From Candidatus Gastranaerophilales bacterium (GTDB taxonomy: Bacteria > Cyanobacteriota > Vampirovibrionia > Gastranaerophilales > Gastranaerophilaceae): 64,000 bases of DNA. The DNA lies in NCBI GenBank assembly GCA_944325595.1, contig CALVAQ010000005.1, positions 53,831-117,830 of the forward strand, read 5' to 3'. This document shows, in pieces, positions 1-8,446 of the stretch. The notes beneath the pieces are model-generated. The model did no database searches. It worked only from the letters and a program-made list of their open reading frames with translations, and was not told where the DNA came from. The first letter of the stretch is position 1. Every line of letters begins with the position of its first letter. The translations under genes and the position numbers were made by a program.

Positions 1-238
1 GGGCGCCTTCATTTTCATCAAGTAAAAATTCAAAATCAAAAAGAACTTTCGGTGTTACATCCAGAGCAACACACAATTTTTCTAACGTTTTGCATGAAGG
101 AAAGTGCTCGCCCGTTTCAATCTTTGACAGTTGTCTTGAGTGAATACCTATAGTCTCAGCGAGTTCTTCCTGTGTGATATTTCTTGCTTTTCTGAGCAAC
201 TTAATGTTGTTGCCTACTCCGAGTTTGAAATTTGCCAT
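1..238 (-). CDS. XRE-family helix-turn-helix regulator (3' end outside window)
   Basis: The reverse strand from 238 reads MANFKLGVGNNIKLLRKARN and then an HTH_3 domain: ITQEELAETIGIHSRQLSKI, then ETGEHFPSCKTLEKLCVALD. About 79 codons are visible and the gene runs off the left edge, so any C-terminal domain is unseen. The start is supported by AAGGATG about 5 nt upstream of the ATG. Its promoter region faces the glycosyltransferase at 452 and contains two ATGATT copies (near 272-289) that could be an autoregulatory site; that is inference. The family binds DNA as dimers and usually represses. Confidence 0.85.
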   Translation of the reverse strand, partial: MANFKLGVGNNIKLLRKARNITQEELAETIGIHSRQLSKIETGEHFPSCKTLEKLCVALDVTPKVLFDFEFLLDENEGA

Positions 239-320
239 AAATCATCCTTTCGTTTAAGTATATGGTTCTAAAATGATTAATTTAATGATTTATAACGACC
301 AGTTATTTTGATATTTGGGG

Positions 321-348
321 TTGACTTAGGCGTTTTACAACGTATTAT
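321..348 (+). promoter_or_regulatory. Sigma70-type promoter for the glycosyltransferase gene
   Basis: TTGACT at 321-326, a 16-bp spacer and TATTAT at 343-348. It would start transcription near 355 and leave a leader of about 95 nt before the ATG at 452. It was found by eye from consensus only. Confidence 0.45.
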
Positions 349-451
349 GAAAAAATGCACAGCGTTAGACATTGTATTAAATACCCGCTTTTGTGTTTAT
401 TTATACAAAACTAAAATTTGCTCCGTGATATTAATAAAGATTTGATTTTTT

Positions 452-1210
452 ATGAATACAGGATATGACAGAATCATATATACCTATCTGGCTAAAAACT
501 CGCCGGAGTATCTTGGCTTGTGTATAAAAACCTGGCTAAAATATTTACCCGAAGGGTACAAAATAATTGTTCTCAATGAAACAAACTACAAAAACTTTGT
601 TTCTGAAGATATTTTCCAAAACTTGAAAAAAATAAAAAATATAAGGTTTTTTTGTGATTATCTTGCTGCTGCTGTTTTGTATTCCAAGGGCGGAATGTTT
701 TTGGATGCGGATACAATAATGACAGAGAAATTTTTTCCGCAGGATATTCTTTTAAAATGTACAAATCTTGTTATGTTCTCAAATGCATCAAGCAATATTT
801 GTTCCGGCTTTATGGCGGCAAACAAAGGTTCTCAGGTCTTGAAAGAAATTTTGAACAGGTACTCAAATTTAAAACAAGAAGATACCTCAAATTGGCATAG
901 AAACTTTTGGGGTTCTGATATTGCAAAAAATTATACAGAAGAGGAAATTCTTCTTTTGGACAGCGAGGACAATGCCTATGTTATGGAAAAGGCTATCTAT
1001 GGCGTAGAGAGCGGCTATTTGTACAACAAATATTATTTTTCAGATATTTGTCAGGTAAGCGAATTTTTTGAATATACGAAGGGCTTGACTGCTTTGCATA
1101 ATTCTTTGACTCCGGAAAAGTATAAAAAAATGACAGCGGAGGAATTTTTTAATCAAGATATTTTGCTGTCAAAAATTTTTAAAACTATTTTAACCGCACA
1201 GGTATCATAG
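452..1210 (+). CDS. DXD-type glycosyltransferase (GT32-like, capsular/LPS sugar transfer)
   Basis: The 252-aa protein has the layout of the glycosyltransferase family with a DXD sugar-binding region: an N-terminal YTYL segment, then FFCDYLAAAVLYSKGGMFLD running into DAD at residues 85-87. The DXD pair normally holds the metal and nucleotide-sugar phosphate. A CDY...L...GG..LD.D pattern is typical of GT32 and capsular synthesis transferases. It has no membrane segment, so it is probably cytosolic or loosely membrane bound. It stands alone between the XRE gene and pirin, so donor and acceptor cannot be told. The Shine-Dalgarno sequence is weak. Confidence 0.75.
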   Translation: MNTGYDRIIYTYLAKNSPEYLGLCIKTWLKYLPEGYKIIVLNETNYKNFVSEDIFQNLKKIKNIRFFCDYLAAAVLYSKGGMFLDADTIMTEKFFPQDILLKCTNLVMFSNASSNICSGFMAANKGSQVLKEILNRYSNLKQEDTSNWHRNFWGSDIAKNYTEEEILLLDSEDNAYVMEKAIYGVESGYLYNKYYFSDICQVSEFFEYTKGLTALHNSLTPEKYKKMTAEEFFNQDILLSKIFKTILTAQVS

Positions 1211-1278
1211 ACAAAAAGCTGTTTTTTCTGTTTGAAACAAATTTTATAATCTGTTAGTAAACAGAAAACAGGTTTTTT

Positions 1279-1995
1279 ATGTATAAATTACGACTGAGAG
1301 AAGACAGGGGAAAAACTCTGACAGATTGGCTGAAAAGTGCGCATACTTTTTCTTTTGCGCAGTACTTTGATCCGTTTAATATGGGGTTTAGTGATTTAAG
1401 AGTAATAAATGATGATATTGTTGCTCCTTCAAGCGGCTTTGAACAGCACGCTCACGCAAATATGGAGATTGTCACAATCGTGTTGGAAGGAGCGATTGAA
1501 CACAGGGATTCTCTCGGAAATGAAACGATTTTGAATGCCGGAGCTATACAGGCAATGACAACAGGAACCGGTATTTTGCATAGCGAGTATAATCCTTCTG
1601 TAAATGAACGGGCGCATATATTGCAAATATGGGTTTTGCCGGACAGAAAAAATTTATCGCCGGAGTATAGCCAAAAATATTTTCCTGAAGAAGAAATGAA
1701 AAATGAATTGAGACTTGTTGTTTCAAAATACGGAAAAAAGGGTTCTCTCAAAATTCATCAGGATGTTTTGCTGTATCGTTCAATTCTTGAGGCAGACAAA
1801 ACAATTATTTATGAACTTTCTGATAACAGAAAATTCTGGCTGCAGGTGGCAAGAGGTGCTGTTGAGGTAAATTCAAGTATTCTTGAGGCGGGAGACGGAA
1901 TATCTTTTGTTGATGAGTCAGGTTATCTTGAGATTTCCGGAGTAGATTTGGAGTCGGATTTTTTGCTTTTCTGTTTAAGAAATTTGACTATATAA
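1279..1995 (+). CDS. Pirin family protein
   Basis: The 238-aa bicupin matches pirin: N-terminal FSFAQYFDP, the metal ligands H57, H59, H101 and E103 in QHAHANME and GILHSEYN, and the conserved LQIWVLP stretch. These positions are close to those in human pirin. Family members are Fe-binding cupins; some oxidise quercetin, others act as redox-sensitive co-regulators, and the role here is unknown. A TATAAT box at 1245-1250 lies 29 nt ahead of the start, so the gene probably has its own promoter. There is no operon partner: the next gene points the other way. Confidence 0.85.
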   Translation: MYKLRLREDRGKTLTDWLKSAHTFSFAQYFDPFNMGFSDLRVINDDIVAPSSGFEQHAHANMEIVTIVLEGAIEHRDSLGNETILNAGAIQAMTTGTGILHSEYNPSVNERAHILQIWVLPDRKNLSPEYSQKYFPEEEMKNELRLVVSKYGKKGSLKIHQDVLLYRSILEADKTIIYELSDNRKFWLQVARGAVEVNSSILEAGDGISFVDESGYLEISGVDLESDFLLFCLRNLTI

Positions 1996-2092
1996 TATAT
2001 CTTTTCTTGTTTGTGCTCTTTGGGTCAAAAAATAATGCTCTTGGTGTTCTTATGAAAACGGTGAATGAACTTTTCTGCCGGATGCAGCCAGA

Positions 2093-2842
2093 TTATCCTT
2101 TTAGTTCTTTCAAAATTTGGGAATGCAAAATACCGGCTCTGGAAAGGTGATTTACAAGCGTTTCATACCTTGCTTCCTGTTCTCCGAAAGGAACACGCAT
2201 ACTCACAAGCTCATCAACGGATTTGTTGATTTTATCCAGTCTGCCGATAGTGTCCCTGACCGCCATCGAACGAACAAAAGGCGTAAAGTTTTTGAGCAGT
2301 TTTGAACGGCGCAGCACAAGCTTGAACTGCTTTTTTAGCCTGATTTTAAATTTTTGAGGAAACTCCATTATTTTTACCAGAACAGATGTCATTTTTGTAT
2401 CAATATTTTTTGACTGATATTCAAGTTTTACATTTTCCAGATTACGGATGAGTATTTCTCTTTGAAGATTTAACTCTTCGAGTGCGGGAATATCCTTTAT
2501 TGTCTCGGCAACTACAATTTTTTCATTTACATCTTTCAGTGTTGCTTCTATTTTTTCAATTCTTTTTTCGAGTTTCAGCTCTGTGTCATCCAAAACGTTG
2601 TATGCAGCATCTTCAAGCATTGTTGAGTCATATGCATTTAGCCTTTTTTTCAAAATAAACGGCTGTACGGATTGCGAGGAATTAAAAACCGAGGTTGTCT
2701 TTGCAATGGCGCTGTCATATTTGTCTATATTGACAGACAGCTGATGTTTTGTGAGTTGAAAAAATCCCGCATTATTATTCACAGGCTGTTTTTCTGCCTG
2801 TAATTTTGTATTTTTGCTGTCATTAAATTTATTTGAATTCAT
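2093..2842 (-). CDS. Hypothetical coiled-coil protein
   Basis: I do not recognise this 249-aa protein. The N-terminal third is polar and disordered-looking (Asn, Lys, Gln). Residues about 85-140 form a Glu/Lys-rich heptad region, LEKRIEKIEATLKDVNEKIV, consistent with a coiled coil. The C-terminal part is basic, with many Lys, Arg and Leu. It has no signal peptide or membrane helix. It starts 9 nt after the stop of the 2852 gene, so the two form an operon transcribed leftwards and may act together. No clear Shine-Dalgarno sequence lies in front of the ATG, which suggests coupling to the upstream gene. Confidence 0.6.
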   Translation of the reverse strand: MNSNKFNDSKNTKLQAEKQPVNNNAGFFQLTKHQLSVNIDKYDSAIAKTTSVFNSSQSVQPFILKKRLNAYDSTMLEDAAYNVLDDTELKLEKRIEKIEATLKDVNEKIVVAETIKDIPALEELNLQREILIRNLENVKLEYQSKNIDTKMTSVLVKIMEFPQKFKIRLKKQFKLVLRRSKLLKNFTPFVRSMAVRDTIGRLDKINKSVDELVSMRVPFGEQEARYETLVNHLSRAGILHSQILKELKG

Positions 2843-2851
2843 TTGTACAAG

Positions 2852-3226
2852 TTATTTTTTCTTGAAAATTTCTGACATTTTGTTCCAAACTGCAGAAAAA
2901 GCGTTTTTTACGGGTTTTCTGAATTTGTACAACAAAATACCGCCTCCTATGACTATACCCCAATTTATTATTTTTGATAAGAGGGCTTTTCTTTTATCTC
3001 TTTTTAAGTTTTTCTGTGCTGTTTTTGTATGAAGATTTCCCAGAATTTCTTTAAACTTGTCTTCGCCCAGTTTTATTTCGTCATAGACAGAGTATTTGTA
3101 AAATTGAGAAGGCGGGTTTACAACAAAATTTCCGGCATCAAATCTGTTTGACCCGTTTAGTGTATATGCACCAATAGGCTGCTGCGGTATTGTAGTGTTT
3201 GTGCTCACGGGAGCTGTCATTTTCAC
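2852..3226 (-). CDS. Small single-pass membrane protein of unknown function
   Basis: The 124-aa protein has a disordered N-terminus rich in Thr, Pro, Asn and Gln, a basic stretch (KRDKRKALLSK), one hydrophobic helix at about residues 89-105 (INWGIVIGGGILLYKF) and a Lys-rich tail, MSEIFKKK. This suggests an inner-membrane protein with positive flanks. The start at 3226 has a strong GAGGTGA Shine-Dalgarno sequence. It is the first gene of a two-gene operon with the coiled-coil gene at 2093. The palindrome TTTGTTACAAA sits 72 bp upstream. The family is not recognised. Confidence 0.6.
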   Translation of the reverse strand: MKMTAPVSTNTTIPQQPIGAYTLNGSNRFDAGNFVVNPPSQFYKYSVYDEIKLGEDKFKEILGNLHTKTAQKNLKRDKRKALLSKIINWGIVIGGGILLYKFRKPVKNAFSAVWNKMSEIFKKK

Positions 3227-3297
3227 CTCACACTTTTACAATACTATTAAAACAAGTCGATATGCATTTTTGCATGATTTTTAAAATTAATGTTAAT

Positions 3298-3308
3298 TTT
3301 GTTACAAA
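3298..3308. promoter_or_regulatory. TTTGTTACAAA palindrome (candidate operator)
   Basis: This 11-bp palindrome lies between the divergent genes at 3226 and 3398. The same 11-mer recurs at 30055 and 39960, and a near copy is at 14605. The function is inferred from recurrence and position only. Confidence 0.4.
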
Positions 3309-3397
3309 TATCCGTAAAGTTCAAAAAATATTTAGTAATTTGATATTGCTTTAAGTACAATAGTCTCAAAAGCTATATCAAAAACAAAGGAAAAATT

Positions 3398-4678
3398 ATG
3401 GATAGATTTGTCGGAATTATCGGGATAGTGTTGATTTTGGGAATTGCATATGCCCTTTCCAACAACAGAAAAGCAATTTGCTTAAAAACAATAATTCCCG
3501 GATTTATTTTGCAGGTGCTGCTGGCAATCTTTGTTTTAAAAGTACCGCTAGGGCAAAAAATCTTCCATGCAATCGGTCTTTTCATACAAAAAATTCTCGA
3601 TTTTTCAAATGAAGGCGGAAACTTTGTCTTTGGTGTTTTGACAAACAGCCCTGTCAGAATGGAAGAATTGTTCGGTGAAGGAACGGGCTTTATCTTTGCA
3701 TTGAAACTTATTCCGACAATTATTTTTATACTCATACTCGTAAACATTCTTTATTATTACGGAATTATGCAAAGAGTGGTTGAGTTCTGTGCAAAGATTA
3801 TGTACAAAATAATGAACGTTTCAGGGGCAGAATCTCTGTCGAATATTGCATCGGCATTTGTCGGGCAGGTTGAAGCACAAATCATGATTAAACCATATCT
3901 TGCTACAATGACGATGTCGGAATTGCTGGCATCTATGACCGGTTCTATGGCTTGTATTGCCGGAGGTGTCATGGCTATGTATGTAGGAATGGGGATTCCG
4001 GCTGAATATCTGCTTGCCGCATCTATAATGGCGGCGCCGGGTGCACTTGTTATATCAAAAATAGTTTATCCTGAGACCGAAGAGTCTCAGACAAAGAATG
4101 AAGTCAAAGTGGAAATCAAAAAGACACATGTAAACCTCATTGACTCAATTGCCCATGGTGCTTCAGACGGTATGAAGGTTTCAATAAATGTTATAGCAAT
4201 GCTTATTGCGCTGACTGCTTTGATTTCAATGGTCGACTGGATGCTCGGACATCTCGGGCTGTTTATGGCAAATACTCTTCATATGAATTTTTCTGCCATT
4301 CACATTGATTTGACACATCTTTCGCTAAAAGAAATTTTGGGCAGCATATTTTCTCTGTTTGCTCTGGCAATGGGTGTTCCTTTTAAGGAAGCAATTGATG
4401 TGGGTGCTTTGATGGGAACCAAACTTGTATTTAATGAATTTATTGCATACCTTGATTTGACGGCACTAAAAAGTGTTTTGAGTCCAAAAAGTGTTATCAT
4501 TGCATCATTTGCTCTTTGCGGTTTTGCAAATCTCGGCTCTATTGCTATTCAAATAGGAGGAATAGGCGAGCTTGCTCCAAACAGAAGAAAGGATCTGGCA
4601 AAACTGGGGGTAAGAGCATTGATTTGCGGAACACTTGCATCATACCTTTCCGCCTGCATTGCCGGTATGCTGCTCTAA
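3398..4678 (+). CDS. Concentrative nucleoside transporter (NupC/CNT family)
   Basis: The 426-aa protein has about ten hydrophobic segments and the CNT signature SAFVGQVEAQIMIKPYL, the G-Q-x-E motif that contacts the nucleoside, followed by the gate-like TGSMACIAGGVMAMYVGMG and GALVISKIVYPETEES. The second half repeats the fold (ANLGSIAIQIGGIGELAP). The family couples nucleoside uptake to Na+ or H+ across the inner membrane. The start follows AAAGGAAAAATT. It stands alone on its strand; the gene beyond it (nrdJ) converges with a gap of only 7 nt. Scavenged nucleosides would feed salvage; substrate specificity cannot be read. Confidence 0.88.
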   Translation: MDRFVGIIGIVLILGIAYALSNNRKAICLKTIIPGFILQVLLAIFVLKVPLGQKIFHAIGLFIQKILDFSNEGGNFVFGVLTNSPVRMEELFGEGTGFIFALKLIPTIIFILILVNILYYYGIMQRVVEFCAKIMYKIMNVSGAESLSNIASAFVGQVEAQIMIKPYLATMTMSELLASMTGSMACIAGGVMAMYVGMGIPAEYLLAASIMAAPGALVISKIVYPETEESQTKNEVKVEIKKTHVNLIDSIAHGASDGMKVSINVIAMLIALTALISMVDWMLGHLGLFMANTLHMNFSAIHIDLTHLSLKEILGSIFSLFALAMGVPFKEAIDVGALMGTKLVFNEFIAYLDLTALKSVLSPKSVIIASFALCGFANLGSIAIQIGGIGELAPNRRKDLAKLGVRALICGTLASYLSACIAGMLL

Positions 4679-4685
4679 TAAATTA

Positions 4686-6680
4686 TTACAGACAGCCGGA
4701 ATATCCGCAGTTCGGGCAGATATAGCAGCCTTCTCCGTAACCAAGAACGGCGCCGCATTCGGGACAGAGATGTTCTTTTGTTTCATCTGTTTGCTTTGTT
4801 TTGTCCGGTTCTTGTCCTGCAAGAGCGTTTGCTTTACCCTTTTTTTGAAGATTCATCGGTTGAAGAGACCTTGAATTGTTCCTGTATACGGTAATTCCCT
4901 TTAGTCTGTTTTCATAAGCAAGAATATATGTCTGTGCTACATCTTCTTTTGTTGCGTTTTCAACAAAATTTACCGTTTTTGAAACGGCATTGTCTGTATG
5001 AAACTGAAAAGCCGCCTGCATTTTTACGTGCCAGTACGGTGAAATATCGTGCGCACAAACAAAAATCTTTTTTGCTTCCTCGGGTACTGTGCTGCAGTGA
5101 GCCAGCGTTCCGTCAACAGAGATTTTTGTCATAAGTTCATCCGAATAAAATCCGTGATTTTTTGCGTAGTTTTCAAAAACAGGATTTACTTCAACCAGTT
5201 TTGTTCCATCCATTATGTCTCGTATAAACACAAGACCGAACAGAGGCTCTATTCCGCCTGAAGCGCCTGCAATCATCGAAATAGTTCCTGTAGGCGCAAT
5301 GCAGGTTGTTGTGGCATTTCTCAAGCCGTATAGAGCAATCTTCTTGTCCAGTTCCTCCCACATTTCATCAGAAACAAGACCGGCGGATTTGCCTTGATAT
5401 TTATAACTCAAAAACGGTTTTTCATCCTTAAAATTACCGTCATAAATACTTCCTTTGAAATTTGCAAATTTCCCCCGTTGTTTGGCAAGTTCAACGGATT
5501 TTACCTTTGAATGGTAGTCAATAAACTCCATAATCTGTAAGGCAAGTTTTGTACCTTCTTCTGAATTGTAAGCGATACCAAGCTGCATAAGCATATCTGC
5601 CCAGCCCATTACACCCAGTCCGATTTTTCTGTTGTTTCTGACCGTTTGAGCTATTTGAGGCAAAGGGTATTTGTTTATTGTAATTACGTTATCGAGAAAA
5701 TGAATGGCAACATTAACCGTATTTTTCAGCTTATCCCAATCCACACAGGGAGATGAGTTTTCGTTTTTAATCATCAAGCCGAGATTTATTGACCCGAGGT
5801 TACAAGCTTCGTACGGAAGTAAAGGAACTTCTCCGCATGGATTTGTTGATTCAATTTCTCCTATTTGCGGTGTGGGATTGTATTCATTCATCCTGTCTAT
5901 AAAGACAATTCCGGGTTCTCCGTTTTTCCAGGCACCGTCAACAATGATGTCAAACACAGCTTTTGCACTGAGTTTGCCGGCAGGCTGTTTTGTTCTCGGG
6001 TTTATCAGTTCATAATCCTCTCCTGTTTTCAGCGCTTCCATAAATTTGTCAGTTATTGCAACGGAAATATTAAAATTGTTGAGTTTGTCATTGTCTGTTT
6101 TGCAATGAATGAAATCAAGAATATCCGGATGATCCACCCTCAATATCCCCATATTTGCGCCCCGTCTTGCTCCGCCCTGTTTTACGGCTTCCGTTGCAGC
6201 ATTAAATACCTCCATAAAACTCACCGGACCCGATGAAACTCCCATTGTGGAATGAACTATGTCGTTTTTGGGTCTTAGTCTTGAAAAAGAAAATCCCGTT
6301 CCTCCGCCGGATTGATGAATAAGCGCCGTGTTTTTTATTGTCTCAAAAATACCTTCAAGACTGTCTTCAACAGGCAGAACAAAACATGCGGCAAGCTGTC
6401 CTATGTCTTTTCCCGCATTCATCAGTGTCGGAGAATTCGGCATAAAATAACGTTTTGAAATGTATTCGTAAAACTCTTTTGTTGTTTCATCGACTTCCTG
6501 CTGCGTAGCACCGTAGTTTTTGTCGGCTTCAGCCAGAGTCTTTGCTGAGCGGTAGAACATTTCTGCAGGGGTTTCTGTTGCATTGCCGTGAAAGTCTCTG
6601 ATTAAATAGCGCTTTTCAAGCACTTTTATCGCATTTTTTGACAAAACAGGTTCATTCTTAATCAAATCTTCTTTCTGCAT
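4686..6680 (-). CDS. nrdJ: Adenosylcobalamin-dependent ribonucleoside-diphosphate reductase (class II)
   Basis: The 664-aa enzyme carries the class II hallmarks: PNSPTLMNAG, active-site C99 in AACFVLP, QSGGGTGFSFSRLRP, VKQGGARRGANMG, the radical loop N280-P-C282-G-E284 and TTTCIAPTGTIS. A C-terminal zinc-ribbon, CPECG...CYICPNCG, follows. Its length is close to the short Thermotoga-type enzymes. It reduces ribonucleotides using an AdoCbl-derived thiyl radical and needs no oxygen, which fits an anaerobe. The start at 6680 follows GGAGAATTTGA. No cobalamin riboswitch motif was seen upstream. No B12 synthesis gene is in the window, so B12 may be imported or made elsewhere. Confidence 0.93.
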   Translation of the reverse strand: MQKEDLIKNEPVLSKNAIKVLEKRYLIRDFHGNATETPAEMFYRSAKTLAEADKNYGATQQEVDETTKEFYEYISKRYFMPNSPTLMNAGKDIGQLAACFVLPVEDSLEGIFETIKNTALIHQSGGGTGFSFSRLRPKNDIVHSTMGVSSGPVSFMEVFNAATEAVKQGGARRGANMGILRVDHPDILDFIHCKTDNDKLNNFNISVAITDKFMEALKTGEDYELINPRTKQPAGKLSAKAVFDIIVDGAWKNGEPGIVFIDRMNEYNPTPQIGEIESTNPCGEVPLLPYEACNLGSINLGLMIKNENSSPCVDWDKLKNTVNVAIHFLDNVITINKYPLPQIAQTVRNNRKIGLGVMGWADMLMQLGIAYNSEEGTKLALQIMEFIDYHSKVKSVELAKQRGKFANFKGSIYDGNFKDEKPFLSYKYQGKSAGLVSDEMWEELDKKIALYGLRNATTTCIAPTGTISMIAGASGGIEPLFGLVFIRDIMDGTKLVEVNPVFENYAKNHGFYSDELMTKISVDGTLAHCSTVPEEAKKIFVCAHDISPYWHVKMQAAFQFHTDNAVSKTVNFVENATKEDVAQTYILAYENRLKGITVYRNNSRSLQPMNLQKKGKANALAGQEPDKTKQTDETKEHLCPECGAVLGYGEGCYICPNCGYSGCL

Positions 6681-6813
6681 TCAAATTCTCCAAAACAAAA
6701 ACACAACTCTTTGTTCTTTTATTTTATAACAAAATCAAATCCCTTACATATTTTTATTGATTTCTTTTGTGCTAAAATTGTCTTATATTAGTATTAGATT
6801 TGAGGAAGCAAAC

Positions 6814-8262
6814 ATGGTTTCACAAGAGGTCAGAGATAAATATGAAGTTGTTATCGGTCTTGAGGTTCATGCCCAATTGAAGACCAAATCAAAGATTTTT
6901 GCACCTGATTCAACAGAATTCGGTGCGGAGCCTAATACTCACACAAGTACAATTACACTCGGTATGCCCGGTGTTTTGCCGGTATTGAACAAAGAATGTG
7001 TGAATATGGGAATACTCCTCGGTCTGGCTTTGAATTGTGAAATTCCTAAAAGATGCAAATTTGACAGAAAACAGTATTTTTATCCGGATTTGCCGAAAGG
7101 ATATCAAATTTCGCAGTATGACCAGCCAATTTGTGTAAACGGATATATAAATATTAAAGGCAAAAAAATCGGTATCACGAGAGCCCACCTTGAAGAAGAT
7201 GCAGGAAAACTCGTTCATGCCGGTGCTGACGGGCTTGCCGGTTCTTTGTATTCGCTGGTCGATTTGAACCGTGCGGGAACTCCGCTTCTGGAAATTGTAT
7301 CAGAGCCAGATATGCGCTCCAGTGAAGAAGCAAGAGCATATATGGAAGAACTCAGAAACATTGTCCGCTACATAGGTGTTTGTGACGGAAACCTTGAAGA
7401 AGGCTCTATGAGATGTGATGCAAACATTTCTGTTATGCCAAAAGGTTCGGACAAATTCGGTACACGTGCCGAAATTAAAAACATAAACAGTTTTTCCGCA
7501 TTGCAAAGAGCTATTGAGTACGAAATTGACAGGCAAATAGAAATTGTTGAAGAAGGCGGTGAAGTGGATCAAGAAACCAGACTCTGGGATGACAACCAGA
7601 AGGTCACAAAAACAATGAGAAGCAAAGAAGATGCAAACGACTATCGCTATTTCCCCGAGCCCGATTTGATGCCTGTTGAAATTTCAAGAGAATGGGTTGA
7701 AGAAATCAGAGCAAAAATGCCGGAACTTCCTGAAGCAAAACGTAAAAGATACGAAAGTCTCGGGCTCAGTGCATATGATGCAAATGTTATGGTAGAGCAG
7801 ATGGAAACGGCACTCTTTTATGACAAAGTTCTTGAACTCGGTGCTGACTACAGGATTGCAAACAATCTTCTTGTCGGGGATATTACGGCTTACTTAAAAG
7901 AAAACAACCTTAATATTAATCAGACAAAACTTACGCCGGAAAATCTTGCACAGCTTGTCGGCATGATTACAAAAGGAACAATTTCAAACAATATTGCAAA
8001 GAAAATTCTGCCGCAAATGCTTGAAAACGGTGCATCTGCTCAAGAAATTGTAGAAAAAGAAGGTCTGAGCGTAATTTCAGATGAGGGTGCAATCAAAGAA
8101 CTCGTTCAAAAAGTTATTGAAAACAATCCGGCACAGGTTCAAGCCTACAAAAACGGCAAGACAAACCTTATGGGATTCTTTGTCGGACAGATTATGAAAG
8201 AGACAAAAGGCAGAGCAAATCCTCAAATAATTAACAAATTGTTACAAGATGCATTAAAATAA
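6814..8262 (+). CDS. gatB: Aspartyl/glutamyl-tRNA amidotransferase subunit B
   Basis: The 482-aa protein is full length: N-terminal YEVVIGLEVHAQLKTKSKIF, the kinase-like core GSMRCDANISVM with GTRAEIKNINSF and YRYFPEPDL, and the C-terminal GatB/YqeY helical domain ending ANPQIINKLLQDALK. GatB phosphorylates and amidates mischarged Glu-tRNA(Gln) or Asp-tRNA(Asn) with GatA and GatC, neither of which lies nearby. I chose the ATG at 6814 because GAGGAAG sits 6 nt before it; an upstream in-frame start at 6757 adds 19 residues that do not match the family. A strong terminator follows. Confidence 0.95.
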   Translation: MVSQEVRDKYEVVIGLEVHAQLKTKSKIFAPDSTEFGAEPNTHTSTITLGMPGVLPVLNKECVNMGILLGLALNCEIPKRCKFDRKQYFYPDLPKGYQISQYDQPICVNGYINIKGKKIGITRAHLEEDAGKLVHAGADGLAGSLYSLVDLNRAGTPLLEIVSEPDMRSSEEARAYMEELRNIVRYIGVCDGNLEEGSMRCDANISVMPKGSDKFGTRAEIKNINSFSALQRAIEYEIDRQIEIVEEGGEVDQETRLWDDNQKVTKTMRSKEDANDYRYFPEPDLMPVEISREWVEEIRAKMPELPEAKRKRYESLGLSAYDANVMVEQMETALFYDKVLELGADYRIANNLLVGDITAYLKENNLNINQTKLTPENLAQLVGMITKGTISNNIAKKILPQMLENGASAQEIVEKEGLSVISDEGAIKELVQKVIENNPAQVQAYKNGKTNLMGFFVGQIMKETKGRANPQIINKLLQDALK

Positions 8263-8295
8263 AAAAAGTGGGTATTATCAATATGTAAGGATAAA

Positions 8296-8333
8296 AGAGG
8301 GAGGCAGTTTAAAAATTGCCCTCCTCTTTTTTT
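8296..8333 (+). terminator. Intrinsic terminator after gatB
   Basis: An AGAGGGAGGCAGTTT arm pairs with AATTGCCCTCCTCT (two wobbles, one mismatch) and is followed by seven Ts. Confidence 0.8.
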
Positions 8334-8352
8334 CGGTCGAACATTAAAAAGG

Positions 8353-8372
8353 GAAATGTAACGAAATGTAAC
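8353..8372. promoter_or_regulatory. Two tandem 10-bp GAAATGTAAC repeats
   Basis: GAAATGTAAC occurs twice back to back, one DNA helical turn apart, 75-95 bp before the coiled-coil gene at 8447. TGTAAC is the reverse complement of the GTTACA core shared with the palindromes at 3298, 14605, 30055 and 39960. Confidence 0.4.
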
Positions 8373-8446
8373 AGATATAACTTTTATTGAAATAGTATAT
8401 AACAAAATGTTTTTATATTAATGTGTGTAATTTTAAAGGTATAATT

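Noticed and set aside
6681..6813. Cobalamin riboswitch before nrdJ
   Set aside because: No GCCACTG-type or B12-box-like motif is visible in the 130-bp spacer.
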